Part shown: in pieces, positions 21,924-28,248 of the stretch
Layout: every line of letters begins with the position of its first letter
Numbering within the stretch: position 1 is the stretch's first letter
Assembly: GCA_900769325.1 (NCBI GenBank)
Contig: CAAGGF010000029.1
Span: 1 to 28,248, forward strand
Direction of reading: 5' to 3'
Origin: Spirochaetia bacterium
Lineage (GTDB): Bacteria > Spirochaetota > Spirochaetia > Treponematales > Treponemataceae
DNA: 28,248 bases
The notes under the pieces: generated by a model
Seen by the model: only the letters and a program-made list of their open reading frames with translations
What the model was told of the DNA's origin: nothing
Databases searched by the model: none
Translations under genes and position numbers: made by a program

Positions 21924-23237
21924 TTATTTTTTCATAAGATAATCAGCAACAGCCTCATAAGCCGGAATTGAAAGCGGATCGATGTATTTGTTCGATGCAA
22001 GATAAGTTGAAGCAAACCGTGCGATTACCATTTCCGCCTTTGGATCAATGTAAATTGCCTGACCGTGAACTCCTCGAGCCATATATGCTCCGTGAGAATT
22101 GTTAGTAATCCACCACATATTGTGATAACTCCAGTCTTTTAACTTTGGATATTCGCCGCTTTTTGCAAAAACATCTTTGTATTCTTGTGTTGAACCGCCT
22201 TTTGCAATATCTAAAGCAGCATTTTCAGGAATTACCTGTTTTCCGTTAAATTTTCCGCCGTTTCTAAGCATTTCCCCGAACATCGCCATATCACGAAGAT
22301 TTAAACTGAATCCGCCGCCTGCAAACGCAATTCCCGAAGGGTCAACCTGATAATATCCGTCGTAATGTGCACCGAGCGGTTTCCAGATTTTTTCCGAAAT
22401 GAGTTCCGTAAGCCCTTTTCCTGTTACCCGCGAATTTATCCATGCAAGAAGTTCAGTGTTTACTGTTCTGTAACCGAATTTTTCGCCGTGTTCCTGACCG
22501 TCGATTTTTTTCACAGTTGCAAGATATTCGTAATAATTTTCAGGGCCTTTATAATCTGAAGGTCTAAATACATTCCCGGAAGCAGAATATTTCCAGACTT
22601 CGGCGTTAGGGTCGTTGTAATCTTCGCTATACTGAATCGCAGTCGTCATATCCATAACCTGACGGACAGTCGCATCTGCAAAACCGCTGTCTTTTAATTC
22701 CGGGATATATTCTGAAACTTTTTTAGACGGATCTAAAATTCCTTCAGAAACAAGAATTGAAGCAATAGTTCCTGTGAAAGACTTGCTTACAGACATTGCC
22801 GCATGAACTCCATCCTGTTTTAAACCGGCCGGATATTTTTCATAGACGATTTTACCTTTGTGAAGAATTATGATTCCATCCGTGTAATTTGCATCAAGAG
22901 ATTGTGCGAAAGTCATCGGTTCATCAGAATCCCACGGCGTAAACACAACTGAATCGATTTTATCGTCATATTTTGTTTTTACGCAGTAAAGTTTTTCTTT
23001 TGGAGCAGGAACAGTTCGCGTAGGAGAAAATTCCTGAATGTGATTTACACTGTAGCGGAGACCAGGAAAAACGAAATAAGAACCGTCCTGTGCATGAAGA
23101 GTTTTTTCTTTTGCCGGCGGAAAACCTTGCATCCACTGCATTTTTTCAGGATTTGAATCCGAAGCATTCGGATAATTCTGTGAAAATGCACCCGTCACAC
23201 AAAAAAATGCCATAGAACCTAAAATAAATTTTTTCAT
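21924..23237 (-). CDS. Exported serine hydrolase, class C beta-lactamase / NylB fold
   Basis: 437 residues with a Sec signal peptide MKKFILGSMAFFCVTGAFS, so periplasmic or secreted. The active-site elements of the serine beta-lactamase-like superfamily are present: SVSKSF near 147 (nucleophile Ser and base Lys), YRTVNTELL near 252 (catalytic Tyr), and VHGQAIYIDP near 387 in place of the KTG triad. The order and spacing resemble 6-aminohexanoate-dimer hydrolase (NylB) and related esterases or peptidases more than true AmpC, so resistance activity should not be assumed. Start chosen for GGAGG 4 bases before the ATG; upstream in-frame codons add a non-signal extension. It stands alone between converging and diverging neighbours. 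Confidence 0.86.
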   Translation of the reverse strand: MKKFILGSMAFFCVTGAFSQNYPNASDSNPEKMQWMQGFPPAKEKTLHAQDGSYFVFPGLRYSVNHIQEFSPTRTVPAPKEKLYCVKTKYDDKIDSVVFTPWDSDEPMTFAQSLDANYTDGIIILHKGKIVYEKYPAGLKQDGVHAAMSVSKSFTGTIASILVSEGILDPSKKVSEYIPELKDSGFADATVRQVMDMTTAIQYSEDYNDPNAEVWKYSASGNVFRPSDYKGPENYYEYLATVKKIDGQEHGEKFGYRTVNTELLAWINSRVTGKGLTELISEKIWKPLGAHYDGYYQVDPSGIAFAGGGFSLNLRDMAMFGEMLRNGGKFNGKQVIPENAALDIAKGGSTQEYKDVFAKSGEYPKLKDWSYHNMWWITNNSHGAYMARGVHGQAIYIDPKAEMVIARFASTYLASNKYIDPLSIPAYEAVADYLMKK

Positions 23238-23415
23238 ACTACCTCCAAAAATGGAAAATCCGTTACAGCTAAAAAGCCATAAATCAACATTCAATTTAAA
23301 GATAACTTTTTAATCTTTCAAAATCAACAAAAATGAACAGTCACATCAACAAAAAAAGTTCAAAAACCGATGCTTGAAAACTTCAAAATGTCCTTCAATT
23401 TAAATATAAAAGTTG

Positions 23416-23444
23416 TTCACAAAAATTCAATTTATTACTATAAT
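23416..23444 (+). promoter_or_regulatory. Predicted promoter of the transporter operon
   Basis: TTCACA (5 of 6), 17 bases, perfect TATAAT. The start would be near 23451, giving a leader of about 65 bases that can fold an imperfect AATCTT/AAGATT stem at 23452-23482. Nothing else is evident in the 279-base gap from 23238 except AT-rich upstream sequence of the serine hydrolase. Confidence 0.6.
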
Positions 23445-23516
23445 CAAGAAAATCTTTTAAAACTTAAAGGTTTTTAAGATTCCCTTCAAAATTTTCACTT
23501 TAAGCAGGACAAAATT

Positions 23517-24893
23517 ATGATTGCACAGATTTTTGCTGTATTAATTTTTCTTGTAATGTTTTTCCTGATTATCACAGAAATTCTTCCGCGCCACTTTGTA
23601 ACGCTTTTCGCAGGACTTTTAACAATTGTCCTCGTCTTCGCATTCGGAATGAATATCGATAATTTTTACTTTGAAAAAGATTACAATGTCGTTGAAGCAA
23701 TAAAAAATACGCTGAATCTTCACGGAATTTTTACGCTGAATTTCTGGTATTCGCTCGGAGAATCAGAATCAGGCGGCGTAAACTGGGCTACAATTCTTTT
23801 TATCGTCGGAATGATGATTATGGTCGAAGGAATGGCAAGAGTCGGATTTTTCAGATGGCTTTGTATGTGCATTGCAAAAGCCGTAAAATACAAAATAATC
23901 CCGATTTTTATTTCTTTCATGCTGATTTCGTTTGTTCTTGCAATGTTCATCGATTCAATCACCGTAATTTTATTTCTTGCGGCCGTTACAGTAGAACTTT
24001 CCAAAATGCTGAAATTCAATCCGCTCAACATGGTTTTAGCAGAAATTTTCTGTGCAAATCTAGGCGGTTCTGCAACAATGTGCGGAGATCCACCGAACAT
24101 CATCATCGGAACTTCATTAAACCTCACTTTCCTCGATTTTGTAATAAACACAGGTTTAATCGCCATAGTTTCTTTAATCGTTACGATTCTTTACTTCTTT
24201 TTAATATGTAAAAAATCTCTAGTCTGCACAGAAAATGTCGACACATCTTTATTTCCACCACCAAAAGATGCAATTACAGACAAAAAAGGATTCATTTTCA
24301 GCACGATAATTTTCCTAATCGCAGTCAGCCTTCTTGTAACTCATTCAGCGACTCACCTTTCAGTTGCAACAATCGGAGTTTTCATTGCAGTTCTTACATT
24401 AATTTGCGGCGGAAAACACATCATAGAAATTCTAAAAAAAGTCGACTGGCAGACTGTAATTTTTTTCATCGGACTTTTTATCGTTGTAGGCGGACTTGAA
24501 CAGACAGGAATTCTTATTTTAATCGCACAAGGCATTCAAAAAATTTCAGGCGGAAACGCATACATGATGATTGCAATTTTAATCTGGGTTTCAGCAATCG
24601 CTTCTGCATTCATCGACAACATTCCGTTTGCGGCAACAATGGTTCCTGTAATTCAAGTTCTGGCAAAAACGACTGGAATCGCACTTCCGACTATGGCCTA
24701 CGCACTCGCAATGGGAACAGACATCGGCGGTTCTGCAACTCCAATCGGAGCAAGTGCAAATGTTGTCGGAACTTCAATGATTGCAAAAGCAGGACACCCT
24801 GTCAGCTGGGGAAAATACTGCAAAATCAATGCACCGGCAACGATTATCGTACTTGCAATCAGCACTATAATCATTTTTATCAGATATTTATAA
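23517..24893 (+). CDS. ArsB/NhaD/SLC13-type ion transporter
   Basis: 458 residues, strongly hydrophobic, about 11-12 membrane helices. The two inverted halves each carry the ion-transporter-superfamily signature: CANLGGSATMCGDPPNIIIG near 180-200 and MGTDIGGSATPIGASANVVG near 400-420. Related proteins move arsenite, di- and tricarboxylates, sulfate or exchange Na+ for H+. The sequence alone does not decide, and there is no arsenic regulon gene (arsR, arsC, arsA) nearby, so arsB is not warranted. The FIDSITVILFLAAV and FIDNIPFAATMVPVI helices also match ArsB/NhaD relatives. Start at the ATG preceded by AGGA about 8 bases upstream. It ends 12 bases before the cytidylate-kinase-like gene, so the two are probably co-transcribed. 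Confidence 0.85.
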   Translation: MIAQIFAVLIFLVMFFLIITEILPRHFVTLFAGLLTIVLVFAFGMNIDNFYFEKDYNVVEAIKNTLNLHGIFTLNFWYSLGESESGGVNWATILFIVGMMIMVEGMARVGFFRWLCMCIAKAVKYKIIPIFISFMLISFVLAMFIDSITVILFLAAVTVELSKMLKFNPLNMVLAEIFCANLGGSATMCGDPPNIIIGTSLNLTFLDFVINTGLIAIVSLIVTILYFFLICKKSLVCTENVDTSLFPPPKDAITDKKGFIFSTIIFLIAVSLLVTHSATHLSVATIGVFIAVLTLICGGKHIIEILKKVDWQTVIFFIGLFIVVGGLEQTGILILIAQGIQKISGGNAYMMIAILIWVSAIASAFIDNIPFAATMVPVIQVLAKTTGIALPTMAYALAMGTDIGGSATPIGASANVVGTSMIAKAGHPVSWGKYCKINAPATIIVLAISTIIIFIRYL

Positions 24894-24905
24894 GCGAGGC
24901 TCAAA

Positions 24906-25502
24906 ATGAAAAAACAATTAATAATTTCAATCGGACGCGAATACGGAAGCCGAGGGCATGAAATCGGTGAAAAACTCTCAAAAAAGCTCGGTCTTGATTT
25001 ATACGACAGAAACATTCTCGATGAAGTTGCAATTCAGAACGGAGCAAATGTTGAAGACCTTTCAAAATACGACGAACGCCCGAAACATCATTTTTTCAGC
25101 AGAACTGTGCGCGGTTATTCAAATAATCCTGCCGTGAATGTCGCTGAACTTCAATTTGCCCTTTTAAAATCAAAAGCTGCTGATGGCGATTCCTTTATTG
25201 TAATCGGACGGTGTTCCGACGAAATTTTCAAAGGAATCGCAGAAACTGTTTCCATTTTCATCACCGCAGATTACGAAGACAAACTTTCAAGAATCATGAA
25301 GCACAGAAATTTCTCAAAAAAAGAAGCAGAAAATGCAATGGAAAAGCACGACAAACGCCGAAGTGCCTATCACAACACATTCTGCAAAACAAAATGGGGA
25401 GAAGCTTCTTCTTACGACATCTCAGTAAATATGAGCAAACTCGGAATCGAAGGCACCGCAGAATTTCTTTACCGGTACATCACAGATTTCCGTGACAAAT
25501 AA
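24906..25502 (+). CDS. Cytidylate-kinase-like protein
   Basis: 198 residues. It opens with IISIGREYGSRGHEIGEKLSKKLG, the modified P-loop of the cytidylate-kinase-like family, followed by LYDRNILDEVA, FIVIGRCSDEIF near 98, a strand VSIFITADYEDKL and a basic lid KHDKRRSAYHNTF with Arg/Lys residues suited to phosphate binding, then W and YDISVNMSKLGIEGTA. These proteins differ from true CMP kinase (about 220 residues, GPSGSGKST loop), and their substrate is unknown. Ribosome site GAGG 6 bases before the ATG. It sits 12 bases behind the transporter; such kinase-like genes are sometimes next to membrane transporters or sensors, which hints at a regulatory role (inference). Confidence 0.8.
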   Translation: MKKQLIISIGREYGSRGHEIGEKLSKKLGLDLYDRNILDEVAIQNGANVEDLSKYDERPKHHFFSRTVRGYSNNPAVNVAELQFALLKSKAADGDSFIVIGRCSDEIFKGIAETVSIFITADYEDKLSRIMKHRNFSKKEAENAMEKHDKRRSAYHNTFCKTKWGEASSYDISVNMSKLGIEGTAEFLYRYITDFRDK

Positions 25503-25552
25503 TCTAAAAATTCAGAAATTTTAAAGATACACTTTTATATATTCTGGTAGTG

Positions 25553-25613
25553 TGATAAAATATTATTCATAAAAAAGCAATCTGCCTGCCATAAATTGCC
25601 TGTCAGACAGCAG
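25553..25613 (+). promoter_or_regulatory. Possible extended -10 promoter and dyad ahead of dfx
   Basis: TGATAAAAT at 25553-25561 fits an extended -10 box with no good -35. Downstream, in the predicted leader, are a CTGTCAGACAG palindrome (25600-25610) and two TGCCTG direct repeats (25583-25588, 25597-25602). A CTGCCTG (25582-25588) could pair instead with CAGACAG, so alternative stems exist. These could be regulator or RNA elements; the evidence is weak. Confidence 0.3.
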
Positions 25614-25645
25614 CTTTAAATCAATTTTATAGGAAAGGTAAAACT

Positions 25646-26017
25646 ATGCAATTTTTCAAATGCGAAGTATGCGGAAAAATCATCTGCGTAATCGAAGAAT
25701 CAATGGCTCCAACAGTATGTTGTGGAAAACCAATGACAGAATTAAGACCAGGAACAACAGATGCAGCAACAGAAAAACACATTCCAATGTACAAAATCGA
25801 AGGAAATATCGCTTATGTAACAGTTGGTTCAGTACTCCATCCAATGACACCAGAACACAGCATTAAATTCATCTGCATCGAAACAAACAAAGGCTATCAA
25901 ATCAAATACCTTCGCCCAACAGACGAACCAAAAGCAGAATTCGCCCTTTCAGCAGACGAAAAAATCGAAGCCGTTTACGAATACTGCAATCTTCATGGAC
26001 TGTGGAAAGCAGAATAA
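25646..26017 (+). CDS. dfx: Desulfoferrodoxin (two-centre superoxide reductase)
   Basis: Cytosolic enzyme that reduces superoxide to hydrogen peroxide without making oxygen, typical of anaerobes. 123 residues. The N-terminal desulforedoxin centre I has Cys6, Cys9, Cys25 and Cys26 (CEVCG and VCCGKPM). The catalytic centre II has the Glu43-Lys44-His45 loop (EKHIP), His65 and His71 (LHPMTPEHSI), Cys114 and His117 (YCNLHGLW). All iron ligands are present, so it should be active as a 2Fe-type enzyme; rubredoxin is its usual electron donor but none is encoded here. The ribosome site is AAAGG, 7 bases from the ATG. The stop codon abuts the ATG of the following methyltransferase gene. Confidence 0.96.
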   Translation: MQFFKCEVCGKIICVIEESMAPTVCCGKPMTELRPGTTDAATEKHIPMYKIEGNIAYVTVGSVLHPMTPEHSIKFICIETNKGYQIKYLRPTDEPKAEFALSADEKIEAVYEYCNLHGLWKAE

Positions 26018-26800
26018 ATGATTTCAGGGGAATCAGATTTTAAAGCAGAATTAAAACCGAATGAACAGATCGACATTTTAAAAAACAACGGGCGTAAAAT
26101 CATTCAGAATAAAGAAAAATTTATGTTCGGAATCGATGCATACCTTCTTGCAGGTTTTTCAGAAATCCGCAAAGGCGACATCGTAGTTGAATTTGGCACC
26201 GGAACAGGAATAATTCCAATTCTGCTTGCTGATTCTCCAGCAAAAAAAATTCACGCTTTGGAAGTTCAGCCTGAATCCAGCGATATGGCAAGACGAAGCG
26301 TAGAATTAAACGGACTCTCAGAAAAAATTCAAATCCACGAAGAAAATTTAAAAAACATAAGACGACTTTTCCCGCAATCTTTCTGCAACACCGTAATTTC
26401 AAATCCGCCGTACATAAAAACAACTCAAGGAAAATTAAATCCTTCAGAAAGCAAAAACATTGCCCGCCACGAAATTTTATGCACGCTCGAAGATGTAATT
26501 TCTTCCGCTGAAAAAATTTTAAAACCGCATGGAAGATTTTTCATGATTCACAGAAGCGAACGCCTCGACGAAATTTTTGTCCTTATGGAAAAATATTCTT
26601 TTAAAATAAAACGGCTTCAATTTGTTTTTCCTTTTATAGAAAAGCCGCCGGTGATGATTCTTGTTGAAGCAAGAAAAAATGCAAACAGCGGTGTAAAAGT
26701 TTTAGAGCCGCTTATAATGTACGACTCGCCCGGCATTTACAGTAAACAAATCGAAGCCATCTACAAAAAATTTACACGAGAAATTCCCCGTCTTTCATAA
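26018..26800 (+). CDS. TrmN6-type (YfiC) tRNA adenine-N6 methyltransferase
   Basis: 260 residues, SAM-dependent methyltransferase of the family that methylates adenosine 37 of tRNA1(Val) in E. coli. Motif I VVEFGTGTGIIPILL near 55-70, an acidic residue ending beta2 (ALEVQPE), and the catalytic NPPY in VISNPPYIKTTQGKLNPSESKNIARHE near 128. The ARHE tail after NPPY is characteristic of this group. The ATG follows the dfx stop with no gap, and the ribosome site (GGAAAG) lies in the last dfx codons, so it is translated from the same message. The last 29 bases overlap the convergent aminopeptidase gene. Other N6-adenine methyltransferases share the motif, so the exact tRNA target is inferred. Confidence 0.85.
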   Translation: MISGESDFKAELKPNEQIDILKNNGRKIIQNKEKFMFGIDAYLLAGFSEIRKGDIVVEFGTGTGIIPILLADSPAKKIHALEVQPESSDMARRSVELNGLSEKIQIHEENLKNIRRLFPQSFCNTVISNPPYIKTTQGKLNPSESKNIARHEILCTLEDVISSAEKILKPHGRFFMIHRSERLDEIFVLMEKYSFKIKRLQFVFPFIEKPPVMILVEARKNANSGVKVLEPLIMYDSPGIYSKQIEAIYKKFTREIPRLS

Positions 26801-27887
26801 TCGTAACAGAAGAATTTTTAAAATTCAGCGTAATCGTAGGATTTTTTACGACGCCGTCAAGATGAATTAAAGAGGGAGCATCGTTGTCGTAATTTTCACC
26901 GATTGCAAAATGACATGTAGAAAACGCTTTTTCATCTTCAAGCATATTTCCGGTTATTTTTGCTAAAGGATTTAACCCGATTCCCAGTTCCCCGATATTT
27001 CTTGCGTTTTCAGCATAAATTTTTCCCATTCCAGAAGGAATTTTTCCGGATTTTTCGTATTCAAACGAACGGTTTTCGGCTTCCGTAATTGTTTTTAAAA
27101 GTCGGGCCGCTTCTTCTTTACCGGAAATATCTTTTACAAAACCGTCAACAACTGTACATTCAATAGGAGTGTTTAAAATTGAATCTCCGTCGCTGAAAGT
27201 CATTGAACCGTCAAAAACAATTTTTCCAGAAGTACAACTTCCGTCTTTTGAAATTCCTCTTAAAGGACTTATAAAAACTTCGCCGGCCGGAATATTTCCT
27301 CCTGTTCCGGGCAAAGAAAAATTTCCGTCATCTTTTAAAAGTTTTCTTCCCTGAACAGGAATAAAAATATCAGTTCCGCCTTTTGCCGTTACATGAATGC
27401 TTTGAACGCCGTCAAAAATTTCTTCAAGTTTTTTACAGCGGTTTGAAAGTTCTTCATAATCGATGTTCACAGTCCGGTTAAACATATCTTCTGTAATTCC
27501 GGGAGTCCAGACTGCACGCATGGATTTTTTTCCTTCGAGAAGAAAATCAAAAATATGCGTAAACTTTTCGCCTTGAGAATTTTCGAGAGGAGTTTTTGCA
27601 GAATAAGGGTCTTTTCCGAGTTTTATCTCTGATATAGAAAAACAGACATCCGGTCCAGATTTTATTGCAGAAAGAACTGCATCTTCGGCATTGTCAAAAG
27701 AAGTTTTTGCTTCTTGAATAATAAGAAAAACTTTTGCTTTAGAAGAATTACAGGCATCGTAAATTTTCTTTGCGATACCGTAAGTTTCTGGATTTGCAAT
27801 TATCAAAACTTTTTCCTGAGGTTTTATTCTGCATACATTCAAAACGATGTTTTCTGCCGGCGTCAATTCTTTCATATTTTTAGACAT
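26772..27887 (-). CDS. M29-family metalloaminopeptidase (aminopeptidase T type)
   Basis: 371 residues, cytosolic two-metal aminopeptidase. The conserved C-terminal metal site is visible: Glu in GGNIPAGEVFISP, Glu in NIGELGIGLNP, His and Tyr in TCHFAIGENYDND, and His/Asp in LIHLDGVV. The N-terminal domain includes KVLIIANPETYGIAKKIYD and is typical of the family. I chose the ATG at 27887, which overlaps the stop of the upstream PurO-like gene by 8 bases; the ATG at 27875 is an alternative. Neither has a ribosome site, so translational coupling to the upstream gene is likely. It ends inside the convergent methyltransferase gene. Substrate preference (leucyl, broad) is inferred from the family. 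Confidence 0.85.
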   Translation of the reverse strand: MSKNMKELTPAENIVLNVCRIKPQEKVLIIANPETYGIAKKIYDACNSSKAKVFLIIQEAKTSFDNAEDAVLSAIKSGPDVCFSISEIKLGKDPYSAKTPLENSQGEKFTHIFDFLLEGKKSMRAVWTPGITEDMFNRTVNIDYEELSNRCKKLEEIFDGVQSIHVTAKGGTDIFIPVQGRKLLKDDGNFSLPGTGGNIPAGEVFISPLRGISKDGSCTSGKIVFDGSMTFSDGDSILNTPIECTVVDGFVKDISGKEEAARLLKTITEAENRSFEYEKSGKIPSGMGKIYAENARNIGELGIGLNPLAKITGNMLEDEKAFSTCHFAIGENYDNDAPSLIHLDGVVKNPTITLNFKNSSVTIMKDGEFLV

Positions 27888-28248
27888 TTTTGTTAAATAT
27901 TTTTGTTGTGTATTTTCCGCTTTCGATATCGATAAAACGAACAAAAAGCGAAACTTTATTTTCCGAATTCAAGGCATTCCAGATATTTTCAGCAAAAGAA
28001 TCGATTGTGCCTTCGATTTTAACGAGTTTTGGTTCGCCTTCAAAACTTGGAAGCGGATTTCCGTCGCTCATATAAGTGTGAATAAATCTTCCCTGACCTT
28101 TTAAAGGATTATCATAATCAAAAGTGAAGCGCAGAGTATTTTCAGGATTTCCAGAATCGCTTTTTAAAATTGAAAGAGAATATTTTAATTTTTTGCCTTC
28201 AATGTCTAAAACGCTTGAAATTCGCGGAGTGTAATTCGGTGCATCGTG
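27880..28248 (-). CDS. IMP cyclohydrolase (PurO-like) family protein, 5' end cut by window
   Basis: The last 122 codons of a gene entering from the right edge. The translation begins HDAPNYTPRISSVLDIEGKK and contains GQGRFIHTYMSDGNPLPSFEGEP near the middle and NALNSENKVSLFVRFIDIESGKY near the end. These match my recollection of the PurO-like IMP cyclohydrolase family found in archaea and some bacteria, which closes the purine ring (FAICAR to IMP). The N-terminal half is outside the window, so activity cannot be judged, and whether the cell also has a normal PurH is unknown. Its stop codon lies within the start of the aminopeptidase gene. Confidence 0.72.
   Translation of the reverse strand, partial: HDAPNYTPRISSVLDIEGKKLKYSLSILKSDSGNPENTLRFTFDYDNPLKGQGRFIHTYMSDGNPLPSFEGEPKLVKIEGTIDSFAENIWNALNSENKVSLFVRFIDIESGKYTTKIFNKNV

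Noticed and set aside
21924..23237. Beta-lactamase resistance gene
   Set aside because: The SxxK and Tyr elements are common to the whole fold; the HGQ motif and overall layout resemble NylB-type hydrolases more than AmpC.
23517..24893. Arsenite efflux pump ArsB
   Set aside because: The transporter superfamily fits, but no arsR, arsC or arsA is nearby and the signature is shared by citrate, sulfate and sodium carriers.

Overview
The window looks like chromosomal DNA from a spirochaete of the genus Treponema, probably a free-living or gut-commensal anaerobe. The evidence is a periplasmic-type FlaB flagellin behind a FliA (sigma-28) promoter, AT-rich sequence with strong GGAGG ribosome binding sites, a spirochaete-style lipobox, a two-centre superoxide reductase, an electron-bifurcating Nfn pair and a complete-looking start of a tryptophan operon (host-dependent treponemes usually lack one). 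I saw no prophage, insertion sequence, CRISPR array, tRNA or rRNA.

Layout. (1) Positions 1-4260, minus strand: a compact trp operon, trpE - trpGD fusion - trpCF fusion (cut by the left edge). It is driven by a near-consensus promoter (TTGACA, 17 bp, TATATT) embedded in a set of inverted repeats of the unit TTTCTAT/ATAGAAA that look like operators. (2) 4387-5395, plus: flaB with sigma-28 promoter, structured leader and terminator. (3) 5396-5973: no intact gene. It holds the decayed 3' end of a second flagellin gene with its own copy of the terminator, a 15-bp hairpin and an interspersed dyad repeat. (4) 5974-7548, plus: an MIO-type aromatic/histidine ammonia-lyase with altered substrate-selectivity residues. 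(5) 7529-11944, minus: a 1471-residue fusion of a GH133 amylo-1,6-glucosidase and a GH13 pullulanase. (6) 12028-17456, plus: a likely four-gene operon (degenerate SDR-like protein, MgtC-family membrane protein, very large lipoprotein, candidate outer-membrane barrel) read from a promoter that appears to give a leaderless message. (7) 17457-20110, plus: a second copy of the dyad repeat, then nfnA-nfnB. (8) 20171-21148, minus: D-lactate-dehydrogenase-type 2-hydroxyacid dehydrogenase. (9) 21273-21896, plus: small radical SAM protein of the TatD-associated type. (10) 21924-23237, minus: exported serine hydrolase of the class C beta-lactamase / NylB fold. (11) 23517-25502, plus: ArsB/SLC13-type ion transporter with a cytidylate-kinase-like protein. 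(12) 25646-26800, plus: desulfoferrodoxin directly followed by a TrmN6-type methyltransferase. (13) 26772-28248, minus: PurO-like IMP cyclohydrolase family gene (cut by the right edge) overlapping an M29 aminopeptidase gene.

How it works together. Most of the window is biosynthesis and carbon/redox metabolism of a fermentative anaerobe: tryptophan synthesis, alpha-glucan debranching, D-lactate metabolism, NADH/NADPH/ferredoxin balancing and superoxide removal. Candidates for undescribed biology are the four-gene envelope operon, the double debranching enzyme fusion, the trp promoter-operator array, the odd ammonia-lyase and the flagellin fossil downstream of flaB. All functional statements rest on motif reading; no database search was possible.
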